In this document: positions 22,770 to 30,291 of the stretch, piece by piece
Position numbering within the stretch: position 1 is the stretch's first letter
How the letters are laid out: the number at the start of each line of letters is the position of its first letter
Assembly (NCBI GenBank): GCA_947589105.1
Contig: CANQBL010000007.1
Coordinates: 1 to 43,024 of the forward strand
Length of the DNA stretch: 43,024 bases
Origin: an uncultured Bacilli bacterium
Lineage (GTDB): Bacteria; Bacillota_I; Bacilli_A; RF39; UBA660
Direction: 5' to 3'
Made by a program: the position numbers and the translations under genes
The notes under the pieces: model-generated
The model's database searches: none
The model's input: the letters and a program-made list of their open reading frames with translations, nothing else
Told to the model about the DNA's origin: nothing

Positions 22770-25304
22770 CTAATCAAAATTATCTAAAAAATCATCTATT
22801 GTCATGAATTTATCATCTATTTCTTTTAATGATACTTCTTTTTTTAATTTAGATTCTTCTTTAGTAACTGGTTTAGATATTTCTTTAACTATGTTTACAT
22901 CATCTTTAGTTAAATTAGCAACCTCATAAACATTATCTATTTTTTTCTTGGTAATTGAAGAACCTATTGAATACCTATCCATTATTGGTATTTCAGTAAA
23001 CTTAATTTCTTTAGTATCATTACCCGATAATAGAATTATACTATGTTTAGTATCACCAATGAAAGCTTTTATTATTTCTTGTGGATTACTTTTTACTTCC
23101 TTAAGTAAAAGTAATCCTCTTTTAGCTCGTGATGTTTTTTCAAATTCAGATAATTTAATTCTTTTTGAAAGACCTTTGTTTGTTACTATGGTAACATATT
23201 CACTTTTTTGATCAAATACTAATCCACTTACTACTTCATCATCTTTTAAGTTTATAGCTTTAACTCCTGATGTTTTAAGTCCTATACTTGGTATTTCAGA
23301 TGTATCATACCAAAGTCCATACCCTTTTTTAGTTGCAATAAATATTTCGTTATAAGGCTCAATGGTAACATCAACAACCTCATCATTATCTTTTAGTTTT
23401 ATAAACATAATAGGTTTTGAGTATCTTTGTACCACAAAATCGGAAAGTATAGTCTTTTTTGTCATACCATTTTTAGTAAATGTAATTACTTGTCTTTGAT
23501 CAAATTTAGATACGTTTAATGCTTTTACTATTTTTTCATCTTGCGCAATAGAAATTATGTTACTTATGTGCTTACCAAGTTCTTTCCACTTAAGTTCAGG
23601 CAAGTCATGAACTGGTACGTATAAATAATTACCCTTATTAGTAAATAATAAAAGTGTATCAAGGGTATTTTGTTCAAATAACCCAATTACATAGTCATTT
23701 TCTTTAACTAAGGTATCTTCGTCTTCTTTAGCAGCGTAAGACTTTTTGGATACTCTTTTTACGTAACCCTCATTTGTTACAACAACGATAACATCTTCTT
23801 TAGGTATCATGGCTGTTAAATCTATTTTTATTTCTGTTATTTCGTTTTTAATACTAGTTTTTCTAGGTGTTGCAAACTCTTTTTTTACTTTTCTTAACTC
23901 GTCTTTCATTACCCTTTTAAGTTCTGATGAATCAGATAAAATAAGTTCGTATTCTTTTATTGCATCTTGTAAGTTTTTCATCTCGTTTTCAACGTCAGTT
24001 ATGTCTGTGTTTGTTAGACGATATAATTGTAACATCACGATTGCCGTTGCTTGCTTTTCGGTAAACGAAAACTCTTTTACTAAGTTTTCTATTGCGTCCG
24101 ATTTATTTTTAGATGCTCTTATTACCTTAATTACCTCATCTAAAATACTAATAGCCTTAATTAGACCTTCTAAGATATGATACCTTTCTTTAGCATGCTC
24201 TAAATCAAACTTAGTTCTTCTTATTAAAACTTCTTTTTTATGCTCGATAAAAGCATCTATTATTCCTAGTATACCAACTTGCCTTGGCCTTCTTTGAACT
24301 ATTGCAATCATATTAAGACTATAAGATATTTGCATGTCCGTATTCTTAAGCAAATAATTGGTAATTAACTCTACGTTAACGTCTTTTTTAAGTTCAATAA
24401 CAATTCTAAGTTCTCCACGAGATGTTTCATCCCTTACTTCCAAAATACCATCTACTTTTTTATCGATTCTAATATCATTCATCTTTTTAACAAGACTTGC
24501 TTTGTTAACTTCATATGGTATTTCGGTAATAACAATCATTTGTTTATTTTTTTCTTTAATAACTTCATACTTAGACTTAACAATTATTTTACCCCTACCG
24601 GTTTCATAAGCATTTTTTATTTCGTTAGAACCTTCTATTACTCCTCCGGTTGGAAAATCAGGACCAGGCATAACTTCCAGGATGGAATCAAGTCTGCAAT
24701 TTGGTGAATCTATCCTTTTTATTGTAGCGTCAATTACCTCACCTAAGTTATGGGTTGGAATGTTCGTTGCGTAACCTGCTGATATACCAGTTGAACCATT
24801 TACTAAAAGGTTTGGAAAACCTGCTGGTAAAACCACTGGTTCTTTTAACGTATCATCATAGTTAGGAGCCATTTCAACGGTGTCTTTAGTAATATCTTCT
24901 AATAGAACGTTACTTATTTTAGATAATCTTGCCTCAGTATAACGCATTGCTGCTGGTCCATCACCATCTATTGAACCATTATTACCATGCATGTCTACGT
25001 AAGGAGTTTCCATCTTCCAATCCTGACTCATTCTTACCATTGCATCATATATTGATGAATCTCCATGAGGGTGGTAATTACCCATTATTTCTCCTACCGA
25101 TTTAGCACTTTTACGGTACTTTTTATCATAGGTGTTACCACTTTTATACATACCATATAATATTCTTCTTTGAACTGGTTTTAAACCATCTCTTACATCA
25201 GGTAAAGCACGGTCTAAAATAATTGTTTTACAATACCTACCAAAGCGTTCACCCATTATTTCTTCAAGTGAATATTCTTCTATTCTTTGTAATACATCTT
25301 TCAC
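22770..25304 (-). CDS. parC: DNA topoisomerase IV subunit A
   Basis: Cleavage-rejoining subunit that unlinks daughter chromosomes. About 844 aa from GTG 25304 (AAGGTG lies eight bases before it; a GTG at 25313 overlaps that site). Catalytic tyrosine is in AMRYTEAR (about residue 122). The motif HGNNGSIDGDGP, with Asn-Asn, is the ParC form; GyrA usually has Asn-Phe. The quinolone region HPHGDSSIYDAM has wild-type Ser residues. Six blades of the C-terminal beta-pinwheel can be followed (for example VVVTNEGYVKRVSK, FTKNGMTKKTIL). It starts 13 bases after parE. The normal Bacilli arrangement parE-parC is kept. Confidence 0.95.
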   Translation of the reverse strand: MKDVLQRIEEYSLEEIMGERFGRYCKTIILDRALPDVRDGLKPVQRRILYGMYKSGNTYDKKYRKSAKSVGEIMGNYHPHGDSSIYDAMVRMSQDWKMETPYVDMHGNNGSIDGDGPAAMRYTEARLSKISNVLLEDITKDTVEMAPNYDDTLKEPVVLPAGFPNLLVNGSTGISAGYATNIPTHNLGEVIDATIKRIDSPNCRLDSILEVMPGPDFPTGGVIEGSNEIKNAYETGRGKIIVKSKYEVIKEKNKQMIVITEIPYEVNKASLVKKMNDIRIDKKVDGILEVRDETSRGELRIVIELKKDVNVELITNYLLKNTDMQISYSLNMIAIVQRRPRQVGILGIIDAFIEHKKEVLIRRTKFDLEHAKERYHILEGLIKAISILDEVIKVIRASKNKSDAIENLVKEFSFTEKQATAIVMLQLYRLTNTDITDVENEMKNLQDAIKEYELILSDSSELKRVMKDELRKVKKEFATPRKTSIKNEITEIKIDLTAMIPKEDVIVVVTNEGYVKRVSKKSYAAKEDEDTLVKENDYVIGLFEQNTLDTLLLFTNKGNYLYVPVHDLPELKWKELGKHISNIISIAQDEKIVKALNVSKFDQRQVITFTKNGMTKKTILSDFVVQRYSKPIMFIKLKDNDEVVDVTIEPYNEIFIATKKGYGLWYDTSEIPSIGLKTSGVKAINLKDDEVVSGLVFDQKSEYVTIVTNKGLSKRIKLSEFEKTSRAKRGLLLLKEVKSNPQEIIKAFIGDTKHSIILLSGNDTKEIKFTEIPIMDRYSIGSSITKKKIDNVYEVANLTKDDVNIVKEISKPVTKEESKLKKEVSLKEIDDKFMTIDDFLDNFD

Positions 25305-25317
25305 AAGTAGCACCTTC

Positions 25318-27228
25318 TTACTTTAACATTTCATAATTATCTTCCAAAGAAAAATCTACGTTTTCTTCTATCCATTCTTTTCTAGGCTCTACGTTATCAC
25401 CCATTAAAATCGATACTCTTTTTTCTGCTAAAAAAGCATCCGTTATTTTAACTTTTATTAAACTTCTCTTTTCTGGATCCATGGTGGTTTCCCATAACTG
25501 GGTTGCATCCATTTCTCCTAATCCTTTATATCTTTGTAAATCTTCTATTTTGCGTTCATTAGTTATCTGCTTTAATTCATCATCAGAATAAGCATACACT
25601 TCATCTTTTTTACCAAAACTTACTTTATATAAAGGTGGGTTTGCAATATATAATTTACCAGCTTCAATTAAAGGCCTCATGTACCGATAAAAGAAGGTTA
25701 CTAAAAGGACTTGGATATGACAGCCATCATCATCAGCATCGGTCATTATAATGATTTTATCATAGTTACAATCTTCAATGTGAAAATCAGGACCCACTCC
25801 TGCTCCTATGGTATATATTAAAGTGTTAATCTCGGCGTTTTTGTAAGCCTCATCAACACTACATCTTTCAGTATTTAAAACCTTACCACGAAGAGGTAAT
25901 ATTGCTTGATAACTTCTTTCTCTTCCGGTTTTTGCACTACCTCCTGCTGAGTCTCCCTCAACTATAAATAACTCGTTTTTCTTTGGATCTTTTTTGGTAG
26001 CAGGAGCAAGTTTATCTGATATATTCTTTTCTTTTGCGTTTTTAGTTTTACCTTTTCTTGCTTCTTCCCTTGCTTTTCTTGCAGCTTCCCTTGCAGCTTT
26101 TCCTTTTAAAGCCTTATTTATAATATCGGTTGCAATAGCTTTGTTTTCTTCTAAGAAATACTGAATTTTTTCATATACGATTTGTTCAACCACCGTCTTT
26201 GCAAGAGGCGTACCAAGTTTACCTTTAGTTTGACCTTCAAATTGTAATAGGTCTTCTGGTACTTTTAAAGATAGAATAACAGTTAAACCTTCCCTTACGT
26301 CTGAACCCTCGAAATTCTTATCCTTAGCTTTTAGGTATCCATTATTTTTAGCATAATCATTAAAAGCCTTAGTTAATGCACTTTTAAGTCCTACTTCGTG
26401 GGATCCCCCATCACTTGTTTTTACGTTATTAACAAATGATACAACGTTTTCATTATATGAATCGGTATACTGAAAAGCACATTCTACTTCTATTTTATTT
26501 TTAACGCCTTCAAAACCAACCACGTTATGAATCGTTTTTTTGCCTTCGTTTAGATAAGTTACAAATTCTTCAAGTCCCTTTTCGTAGTGGTAAGAAGCTT
26601 CTTTTTCATCTTCTTCATCAATTACATCAATGGTAAGACCTTTAATTAAAAAAGCTGATTCTTGCATTCTTTCACATATCGTCGTAAAAGAAAAAGTAGT
26701 CGCTGAAAAAATACTATCATCCGGCATAAATCTTACCGTTGTACCAGTTCTATTAGTTGTTCCTACCTTTTTTAAAGGTTCATCTAAGTGTCCACCATCT
26801 TTAAATGATATTTCATACTTACCACCATCACGATTAATACTTACCCTCATCCATTTAGATAGTGCGTTAACAACTGATGCTCCAACTCCGTGTAAACCTC
26901 CAGATACTTTGTATCCACCTTCCTGGAACTTACCTCCAGCATGTAAAACAGTATAAATAACCTCAGGAGTTGATTTACCTGATTCATGAAGACCTACTGG
27001 TACACCACGACCTTCATCTGAAACTGATACAGAACCATCCTTATGAATGGTTACCTTCAAATGGTTTCCATAGCCATTAATAGCTTCATCAATACCATTA
27101 TCAACTATTTCCCAAACTAAATGATGTAAACCTCTTTTGTCAGTTGATCCTATGTACATACCAGGTCTTTTTCTTACCGCTTCCAAACCTTCTAATATTT
27201 TAATTGATGACTCATCATATTTTGGCAT
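25318..27228 (-). CDS. parE: DNA topoisomerase IV subunit B
   Basis: ATPase subunit of topoisomerase IV. 636 aa. GHKL ATPase motifs EIVDNGIDEA, SDEGRGVP and GGLHGVGASVVNAL are in the N-terminal third, with the QTKGKLGTP segment after the transducer. The TOPRIM part has EGDSAGGSAK and MTDADDDGCHI. The C-terminal RYKGLGEMDATQLWETTMDP matches type IIA B subunits. The start MPKYDESSIKILEGLEAVRK follows AAGGAGCTG. It is assigned as ParE rather than GyrB because of its adjacency to ParC and the MPKYDES opening. Confidence 0.95.
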   Translation of the reverse strand: MPKYDESSIKILEGLEAVRKRPGMYIGSTDKRGLHHLVWEIVDNGIDEAINGYGNHLKVTIHKDGSVSVSDEGRGVPVGLHESGKSTPEVIYTVLHAGGKFQEGGYKVSGGLHGVGASVVNALSKWMRVSINRDGGKYEISFKDGGHLDEPLKKVGTTNRTGTTVRFMPDDSIFSATTFSFTTICERMQESAFLIKGLTIDVIDEEDEKEASYHYEKGLEEFVTYLNEGKKTIHNVVGFEGVKNKIEVECAFQYTDSYNENVVSFVNNVKTSDGGSHEVGLKSALTKAFNDYAKNNGYLKAKDKNFEGSDVREGLTVILSLKVPEDLLQFEGQTKGKLGTPLAKTVVEQIVYEKIQYFLEENKAIATDIINKALKGKAAREAARKAREEARKGKTKNAKEKNISDKLAPATKKDPKKNELFIVEGDSAGGSAKTGRERSYQAILPLRGKVLNTERCSVDEAYKNAEINTLIYTIGAGVGPDFHIEDCNYDKIIIMTDADDDGCHIQVLLVTFFYRYMRPLIEAGKLYIANPPLYKVSFGKKDEVYAYSDDELKQITNERKIEDLQRYKGLGEMDATQLWETTMDPEKRSLIKVKITDAFLAEKRVSILMGDNVEPRKEWIEENVDFSLEDNYEMLK

Positions 27229-27265
27229 TTAAATCAGCTCCTTATTATTTTCTAACCTATATAGC

Positions 27266-27295
27266 ATTATAACATAAGAATACAAGAAAGTGCAA
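27266..27295 (-). promoter_or_regulatory. Promoter of parE-parC
   Basis: TTGCAC (27290-27295), 18 bases, TATAAT (27266-27271) with a TGT extension, minus strand. Confidence 0.6.
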
Positions 27296-27336
27296 AATTC
27301 TTGACACTTTTTTACGTATACTTAAAATTAGTCAAC

Positions 27337-28269
27337 TTATTGATTTACTTTATTTAACTTATAAGTTGTTATAAAAATATCTAAATCACTTACGTACTCT
27401 AACATTAATTTGTTATTTTTTCTTGATATTATTATTCCAATTGTATTATTATGATTATACTCTTTTATGGTTTTATCTATTAATTTCATATAGTTAAGTG
27501 TTTGACCAATATCCTTTGAACTAACCTCACAAGTTTTTAATTCTATTACTATAAATCTGTTTAGTTTATAATTAAATAATAGCAAATCAACGTAATAATT
27601 CTTGCTATTATAAGTTATTTTATATTCATTAGCTACAAACGCAAAACCGGTTCCTAATTGTAAAAATACAAGTTCTAATTCTTTTAAAATATATTTTTTT
27701 AATGCTCTTTCGTTTAAGTTTTCATCTTCATATACATCTATTATTATTGGATCAAGAAGCATATCATTTATTGTTAATACGTTATTAGACATGTTATTAG
27801 TTACTAATTTTATATTCTTTTTATCCGCGTATTTTAATCTATTAAACGAATCTTTTTTTATTTCGTTTATTAAACCTCTTACTGACAAATTATTTTCTAT
27901 ACATCTATTTATGTAATAATTTCTTTCATTTTCATCATCAAACTTTAACAAATACTTATAATGGGACCATGTTAAATTTAATTGGCTACACACCGTGTAG
28001 CTTTTTTTAAATAATACGTAAAATTTCCTCATGTTTTTTAAATTTGCTGAAGAATACCCCTTTCCATATTTCAAAACAAATTTTTTAGACCATTTTTTTA
28101 TTAAACCATCTCCATATTTAGCTCTTTTTTCACCACCTTGAGCTTTTATAAGTAACTTTCCTATTTCATAATAAGTATTTATTATTTCTTTATTATTTTG
28201 TAAGTATCTTACTTTATCATTTATTTCTTTATCTTCTATTAAGCTTTTTATTTTTAAATAATAGTCCAT
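27337..28269 (-). CDS. DUF1016/YhcG-type PDDEXK nuclease
   Basis: 310 aa in two parts. The N-terminal YhcG-N like helical domain (about 5-140) has YYEIGKLLI, KYGDGLIKKWSKKF, GYSSANLKNMRKFY and LTWSHYKYLL. The C-terminal PDDEXK nuclease domain (about 165-305) has GTGFAFVANEYKI, YYVDLLLFN (Asp228) and VIELK (Glu243, Lys245), followed by IGQTLNYMKLID. These are the family's catalytic residues and all are present. The family is widely distributed in accessory regions and often treated as possibly defence or mobile-element related; its substrate is unknown. It sits between yneF and parE, interrupting an otherwise conserved block. Ribosome binding site AAAGGAATT. Confidence 0.88.
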   Translation of the reverse strand: MDYYLKIKSLIEDKEINDKVRYLQNNKEIINTYYEIGKLLIKAQGGEKRAKYGDGLIKKWSKKFVLKYGKGYSSANLKNMRKFYVLFKKSYTVCSQLNLTWSHYKYLLKFDDENERNYYINRCIENNLSVRGLINEIKKDSFNRLKYADKKNIKLVTNNMSNNVLTINDMLLDPIIIDVYEDENLNERALKKYILKELELVFLQLGTGFAFVANEYKITYNSKNYYVDLLLFNYKLNRFIVIELKTCEVSSKDIGQTLNYMKLIDKTIKEYNHNNTIGIIISRKNNKLMLEYVSDLDIFITTYKLNKVNQ

Positions 28270-28334
28270 ATAATAATTCCTTTCTTTTAGTTAGCTATTA
28301 TATAAACCTTATTTAAAATAAATGTCGAAATAAA

Positions 28335-28369
28335 AAAGCAATGAACTATTGCACCTTGTTCATTGCTTT
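28335..28369 (-). terminator. Terminator of sirA-like/yneF
   Basis: Perfect 12-bp stem (28335-28346 with 28358-28369) around AAAGCAATGAAC; the yneF stop is at the base of the loop; six T follow on the minus strand. Confidence 0.92.
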
Positions 28370-28555
28370 CATCATTTGATTAATTTGTTTTTGACTTGGG
28401 GTTCTTCCCATTTGTTGCATCATAATTTTTATCATTTTTTCGTTTATTGGTGGATTTTCTTTCAAATACTTTTTCATGAAAGCTCTAGCTAAAAGAAAAC
28501 CTAAAACTAATCCTATTATAAGTCCAATTACACACCATAAAATATTTTCCCACAT
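28346..28555 (-). CDS. yneF: YneF family (UPF0154) membrane protein
   Basis: 69 aa. One N-terminal membrane helix ([20 protein letters not shown]), then [20 protein letters not shown] and [18 protein letters not shown]. This matches YneF of B. subtilis almost motif for motif (recalled). Function unknown. It follows the sirA-like gene, as in Bacillus (yneE-yneF). AGGAAAGG precedes the start. Confidence 0.93.
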   Translation of the reverse strand: MWENILWCVIGLIIGLVLGFLLARAFMKKYLKENPPINEKMIKIMMQQMGRTPSQKQINQMMKAMNKVQ

Positions 28556-28601
28556 ATTATTTACCTTCCTTTCTTATACAATTTTACTATGTTTTAAACT
28601 T

Positions 28602-29024
28602 TTATACAAGTTTTTTTGTCAATACGTTACTAAGCCAAAAATAGTCTTTGTTAAGAAAGTCACAAACAAATACGCTTTCTTCTTTTTCAATAATTTTAAA
28701 AAAAGCCGTTATATTTTTATTTGTTTTAACCTTTATATAAGTGTTATACACTGTTAATTTTGTTTTCTCAACCCCATTATCTAATATATGCTTATTTAAA
28801 GTTTTTTTATAATTTTCATCATAAGCATACTCCCTATATATATTACTATTAATCCGTGTTTTACTAAAAGGAACCGCCATCTGTTCAAATAATCTATAAG
28901 ATATTATAAAATCATTTTGACTAGACAATGATATTTGTTCAAGCATTTTATATAAATAATATGTTTTATTGTAGTATAATTTAGAAAATGAATCATTAAT
29001 CTTAAATAAATAATATACCCTCAT
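28602..29024 (-). CDS. SirA-like inhibitor of replication initiation
   Basis: 140 aa. In Bacillus, SirA is made at the start of sporulation, binds DnaA domain I and stops new rounds of replication. Here the N-terminus RVYYLFKINDSFSKLYYNKT fits the family's YYLYLI-type opening. The C-terminus VFVCDFLNKDYFWLSNVLT fits the family's FLAID..N..YGWLNP ending. The middle matches only weakly. The strongest support is position: next to yneF, 0.4 kb from lexA, as in B. subtilis (yneE = sirA). It is preceded by AGAGGTG. The middle is divergent, so function as a DnaA inhibitor is inference. Confidence 0.65.
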   Translation of the reverse strand: MRVYYLFKINDSFSKLYYNKTYYLYKMLEQISLSSQNDFIISYRLFEQMAVPFSKTRINSNIYREYAYDENYKKTLNKHILDNGVEKTKLTVYNTYIKVKTNKNITAFFKIIEKEESVFVCDFLNKDYFWLSNVLTKKLV

Positions 29025-29138
29025 AATAAAAACACCTCTTTTATAGAATATTACTTATTTAATAAAAAAGATGTCGAACAATGACTTATTAATAATTTTT
29101 TTTATTTAAACTATTATTTTAAAAAGTTTTAATAAACA

Positions 29139-29282
29139 TCAAGCATTTAATACAAAATTTCTTTCATTTGATACTTGTTTTACTTCACTTTGTTTATCAT
29201 AACTAATTATCCAAATAACATTAACTAGTGTTAAAATTAAATAAATTAAAGCGACTCCTTTATAGTTTTTTAAAAAGTTCAT
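29139..29282 (-). CDS. SOS-controlled small membrane protein, YneA position
   Basis: 47 aa, beginning MNFLKNYKGVALIYLILTL. It has one membrane helix (about 10-27) and a short polar tail ending RNFVLNA. It is divergent from lexA, has GGGAGTGAT as ribosome binding site and uses TGA as stop. Its promoter, TTGACA-17-TATAAT, contains a LexA box, so it should be induced by DNA damage. In B. subtilis the gene at this place is yneA, a membrane-anchored SOS inhibitor of division with a LysM domain. This one has no LysM part. It may be a reduced YneA or an unrelated small toxin-like protein. The remaining sequence from 29025 to 29138 holds only AT-rich DNA. Confidence 0.7.
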   Translation of the reverse strand: MNFLKNYKGVALIYLILTLVNVIWIISYDKQSEVKQVSNERNFVLNA

Positions 29283-29317
29283 TATAATCACTCCCTTATT
29301 TGTCTTTTCTTGTCTAA

Positions 29318-29346
29318 ATTATACTACGAACAAATGTATGTGTCAA
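29318..29346 (-). promoter_or_regulatory. Promoter of the 47-aa SOS gene
   Basis: Consensus TTGACA (29341-29346), 17 bases, TATAAT (29318-29323), minus strand. A LexA box fills the spacer. Confidence 0.9.
29327..29340. promoter_or_regulatory. LexA (SOS) box 1
   Basis: CGAACAAATGTATG; consensus in Bacillus is CGAAC-N4-GTTCG. It lies between -35 and -10 of the divergent 47-aa gene, so LexA would block that promoter. Confidence 0.75.
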
Positions 29347-29355
29347 TACAAAATA

Positions 29356-29369
29356 AGAACATTTGTTTG
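29356..29369. promoter_or_regulatory. LexA (SOS) box 2
   Basis: AGAACATTTGTTTG, a near match to the GAAC-N4-GTTC core. It overlaps the -35 of lexA, giving autorepression. Confidence 0.8.
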
Positions 29370-29395
29370 ACAATGTAAAGTATTTATGCTATTAT
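29367..29395 (+). promoter_or_regulatory. Promoter of lexA
   Basis: TTGACA (29367-29372), 17 bases, TATTAT (29390-29395). Confidence 0.88.
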
Positions 29396-29420
29396 ATAAA
29401 TGTAATAAAAAGGAGGCTTT

Positions 29421-30032
29421 ATGGAAAAGTTAACAAACCGCCAAAAAGACGTATTAGATTACATAAAAAGTTACGTTGCAACCCATGGTTACCCACCTGC
29501 AGTAAGAGAAATTGGAAGTGCTTTAGGACTTAACTCCCCTGCAACTATACAATCACACATAATTGCATTAGAAACCAAGGGTTACATAAAAAAAACAAAT
29601 TCAAAGTATCGTTCACTTGAAATTGTAGGTCCAAATGAATATTTAAATGAAGATGTTGTAGAAGTACCTTTATTAGGTAAGATTACCGCAGGCTCTCCAA
29701 TTGAAGCAATCGAAACCCCAAATGAGTTTTTTAGTTTACCAGCTTATTTAATTCCAAGTAAAGAGGAAGTATTTACCTTAAAAGTAAGTGGTGATAGTAT
29801 GATTAATGCGGGTATATTTGACGGAGACATAGTAATAGTTCAAAGACAAAATATTGCTAAAAATGGTGATATTGTAGTTGCTATGACGATGGAAAATGAA
29901 GTTACGTTAAAAACCTTTTATAAGGAATCTAATTATATTAGGTTACAACCTCAAAACGATACAATGAAACCAATTATATTACCTAACTGTACAATACTTG
30001 GAAAAGCAATTGGTTTATATAGAAAATTTTAA
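29421..30032 (+). CDS. lexA: SOS repressor LexA
   Basis: Transcriptional repressor of DNA-damage genes; autocleaves when RecA is active. 203 aa. Winged-helix DNA-binding domain at 1-65 (LTNRQKDVLDYIKSYVATHG, PPAVREIGSALGLNSPATIQ). Cleavage site Ala90-Gly91 in GKITAGSPIEA. Catalytic Ser126 (VSGDSM) and Lys164 (TLKTF). Start at ATG with AAAAGGAGG in front. Divergent from the 47-aa gene across two LexA boxes. Confidence 0.98.
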   Translation: MEKLTNRQKDVLDYIKSYVATHGYPPAVREIGSALGLNSPATIQSHIIALETKGYIKKTNSKYRSLEIVGPNEYLNEDVVEVPLLGKITAGSPIEAIETPNEFFSLPAYLIPSKEEVFTLKVSGDSMINAGIFDGDIVIVQRQNIAKNGDIVVAMTMENEVTLKTFYKESNYIRLQPQNDTMKPIILPNCTILGKAIGLYRKF

Positions 30033-30060
30033 AAAAAGGGAAACTAAGGTTTCCCTTTTT
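30033..30060 (+). terminator. Terminator of lexA
   Basis: Perfect 12-bp stem AAAAAGGGAAAC/GTTTCCCTTTTT with loop TAAG, directly after the stop. Confidence 0.93.
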
Positions 30061-30118
30061 AGTTTCCCAATCTATATAAAAACGCTTTATCATGCATCAG
30101 CGTTCTACAATAATATAT

Positions 30119-30142
30119 GGTTAACAAAAAATTTTGTTAACC
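30119..30142. repeat. Perfect inverted repeat after lexA and comEC
   Basis: GGTTAACAAAA, two A, TTTTGTTAACC. It lies in the 230 bases between convergent lexA and comEC, which otherwise hold no gene. It lacks a T tract on the comEC side, so it is either an unusual terminator for comEC or a protein binding site. Confidence 0.55.
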
Positions 30143-30291
30143 TTATTTTGCCTAAATATAAATTTAATATTTTAAGCATACATATAAATATTATTATCAA
30201 TACTAATAAAACTATTCATAAAATTATTTGTAAATTTAAATTTTTTAAAACATAATAAAATATACTTTTATCTATTTTATTATTTTCATTT

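Noticed and set aside
22770-27228. Reading the topoisomerase pair as gyrase (GyrA/GyrB)
   Set aside because: The HGNNGSIDGD motif in subunit A, the parE-parC order and the ParE-like N-terminus fit topoisomerase IV better.
27282-27313. Hairpin AAAGTG...CACTTT before parE
   Set aside because: It could end the nuclease gene, but it has a bulge, a poor T tract and overlaps the parE promoter; too weak to list as a terminator.
29998-30255. Open frame on the plus strand overlapping the end of lexA
   Set aside because: It runs through the lexA terminator, has no ribosome binding site and low-complexity Lys/Ile/Asn content. The minus strand of the same gap also has only broken short frames.
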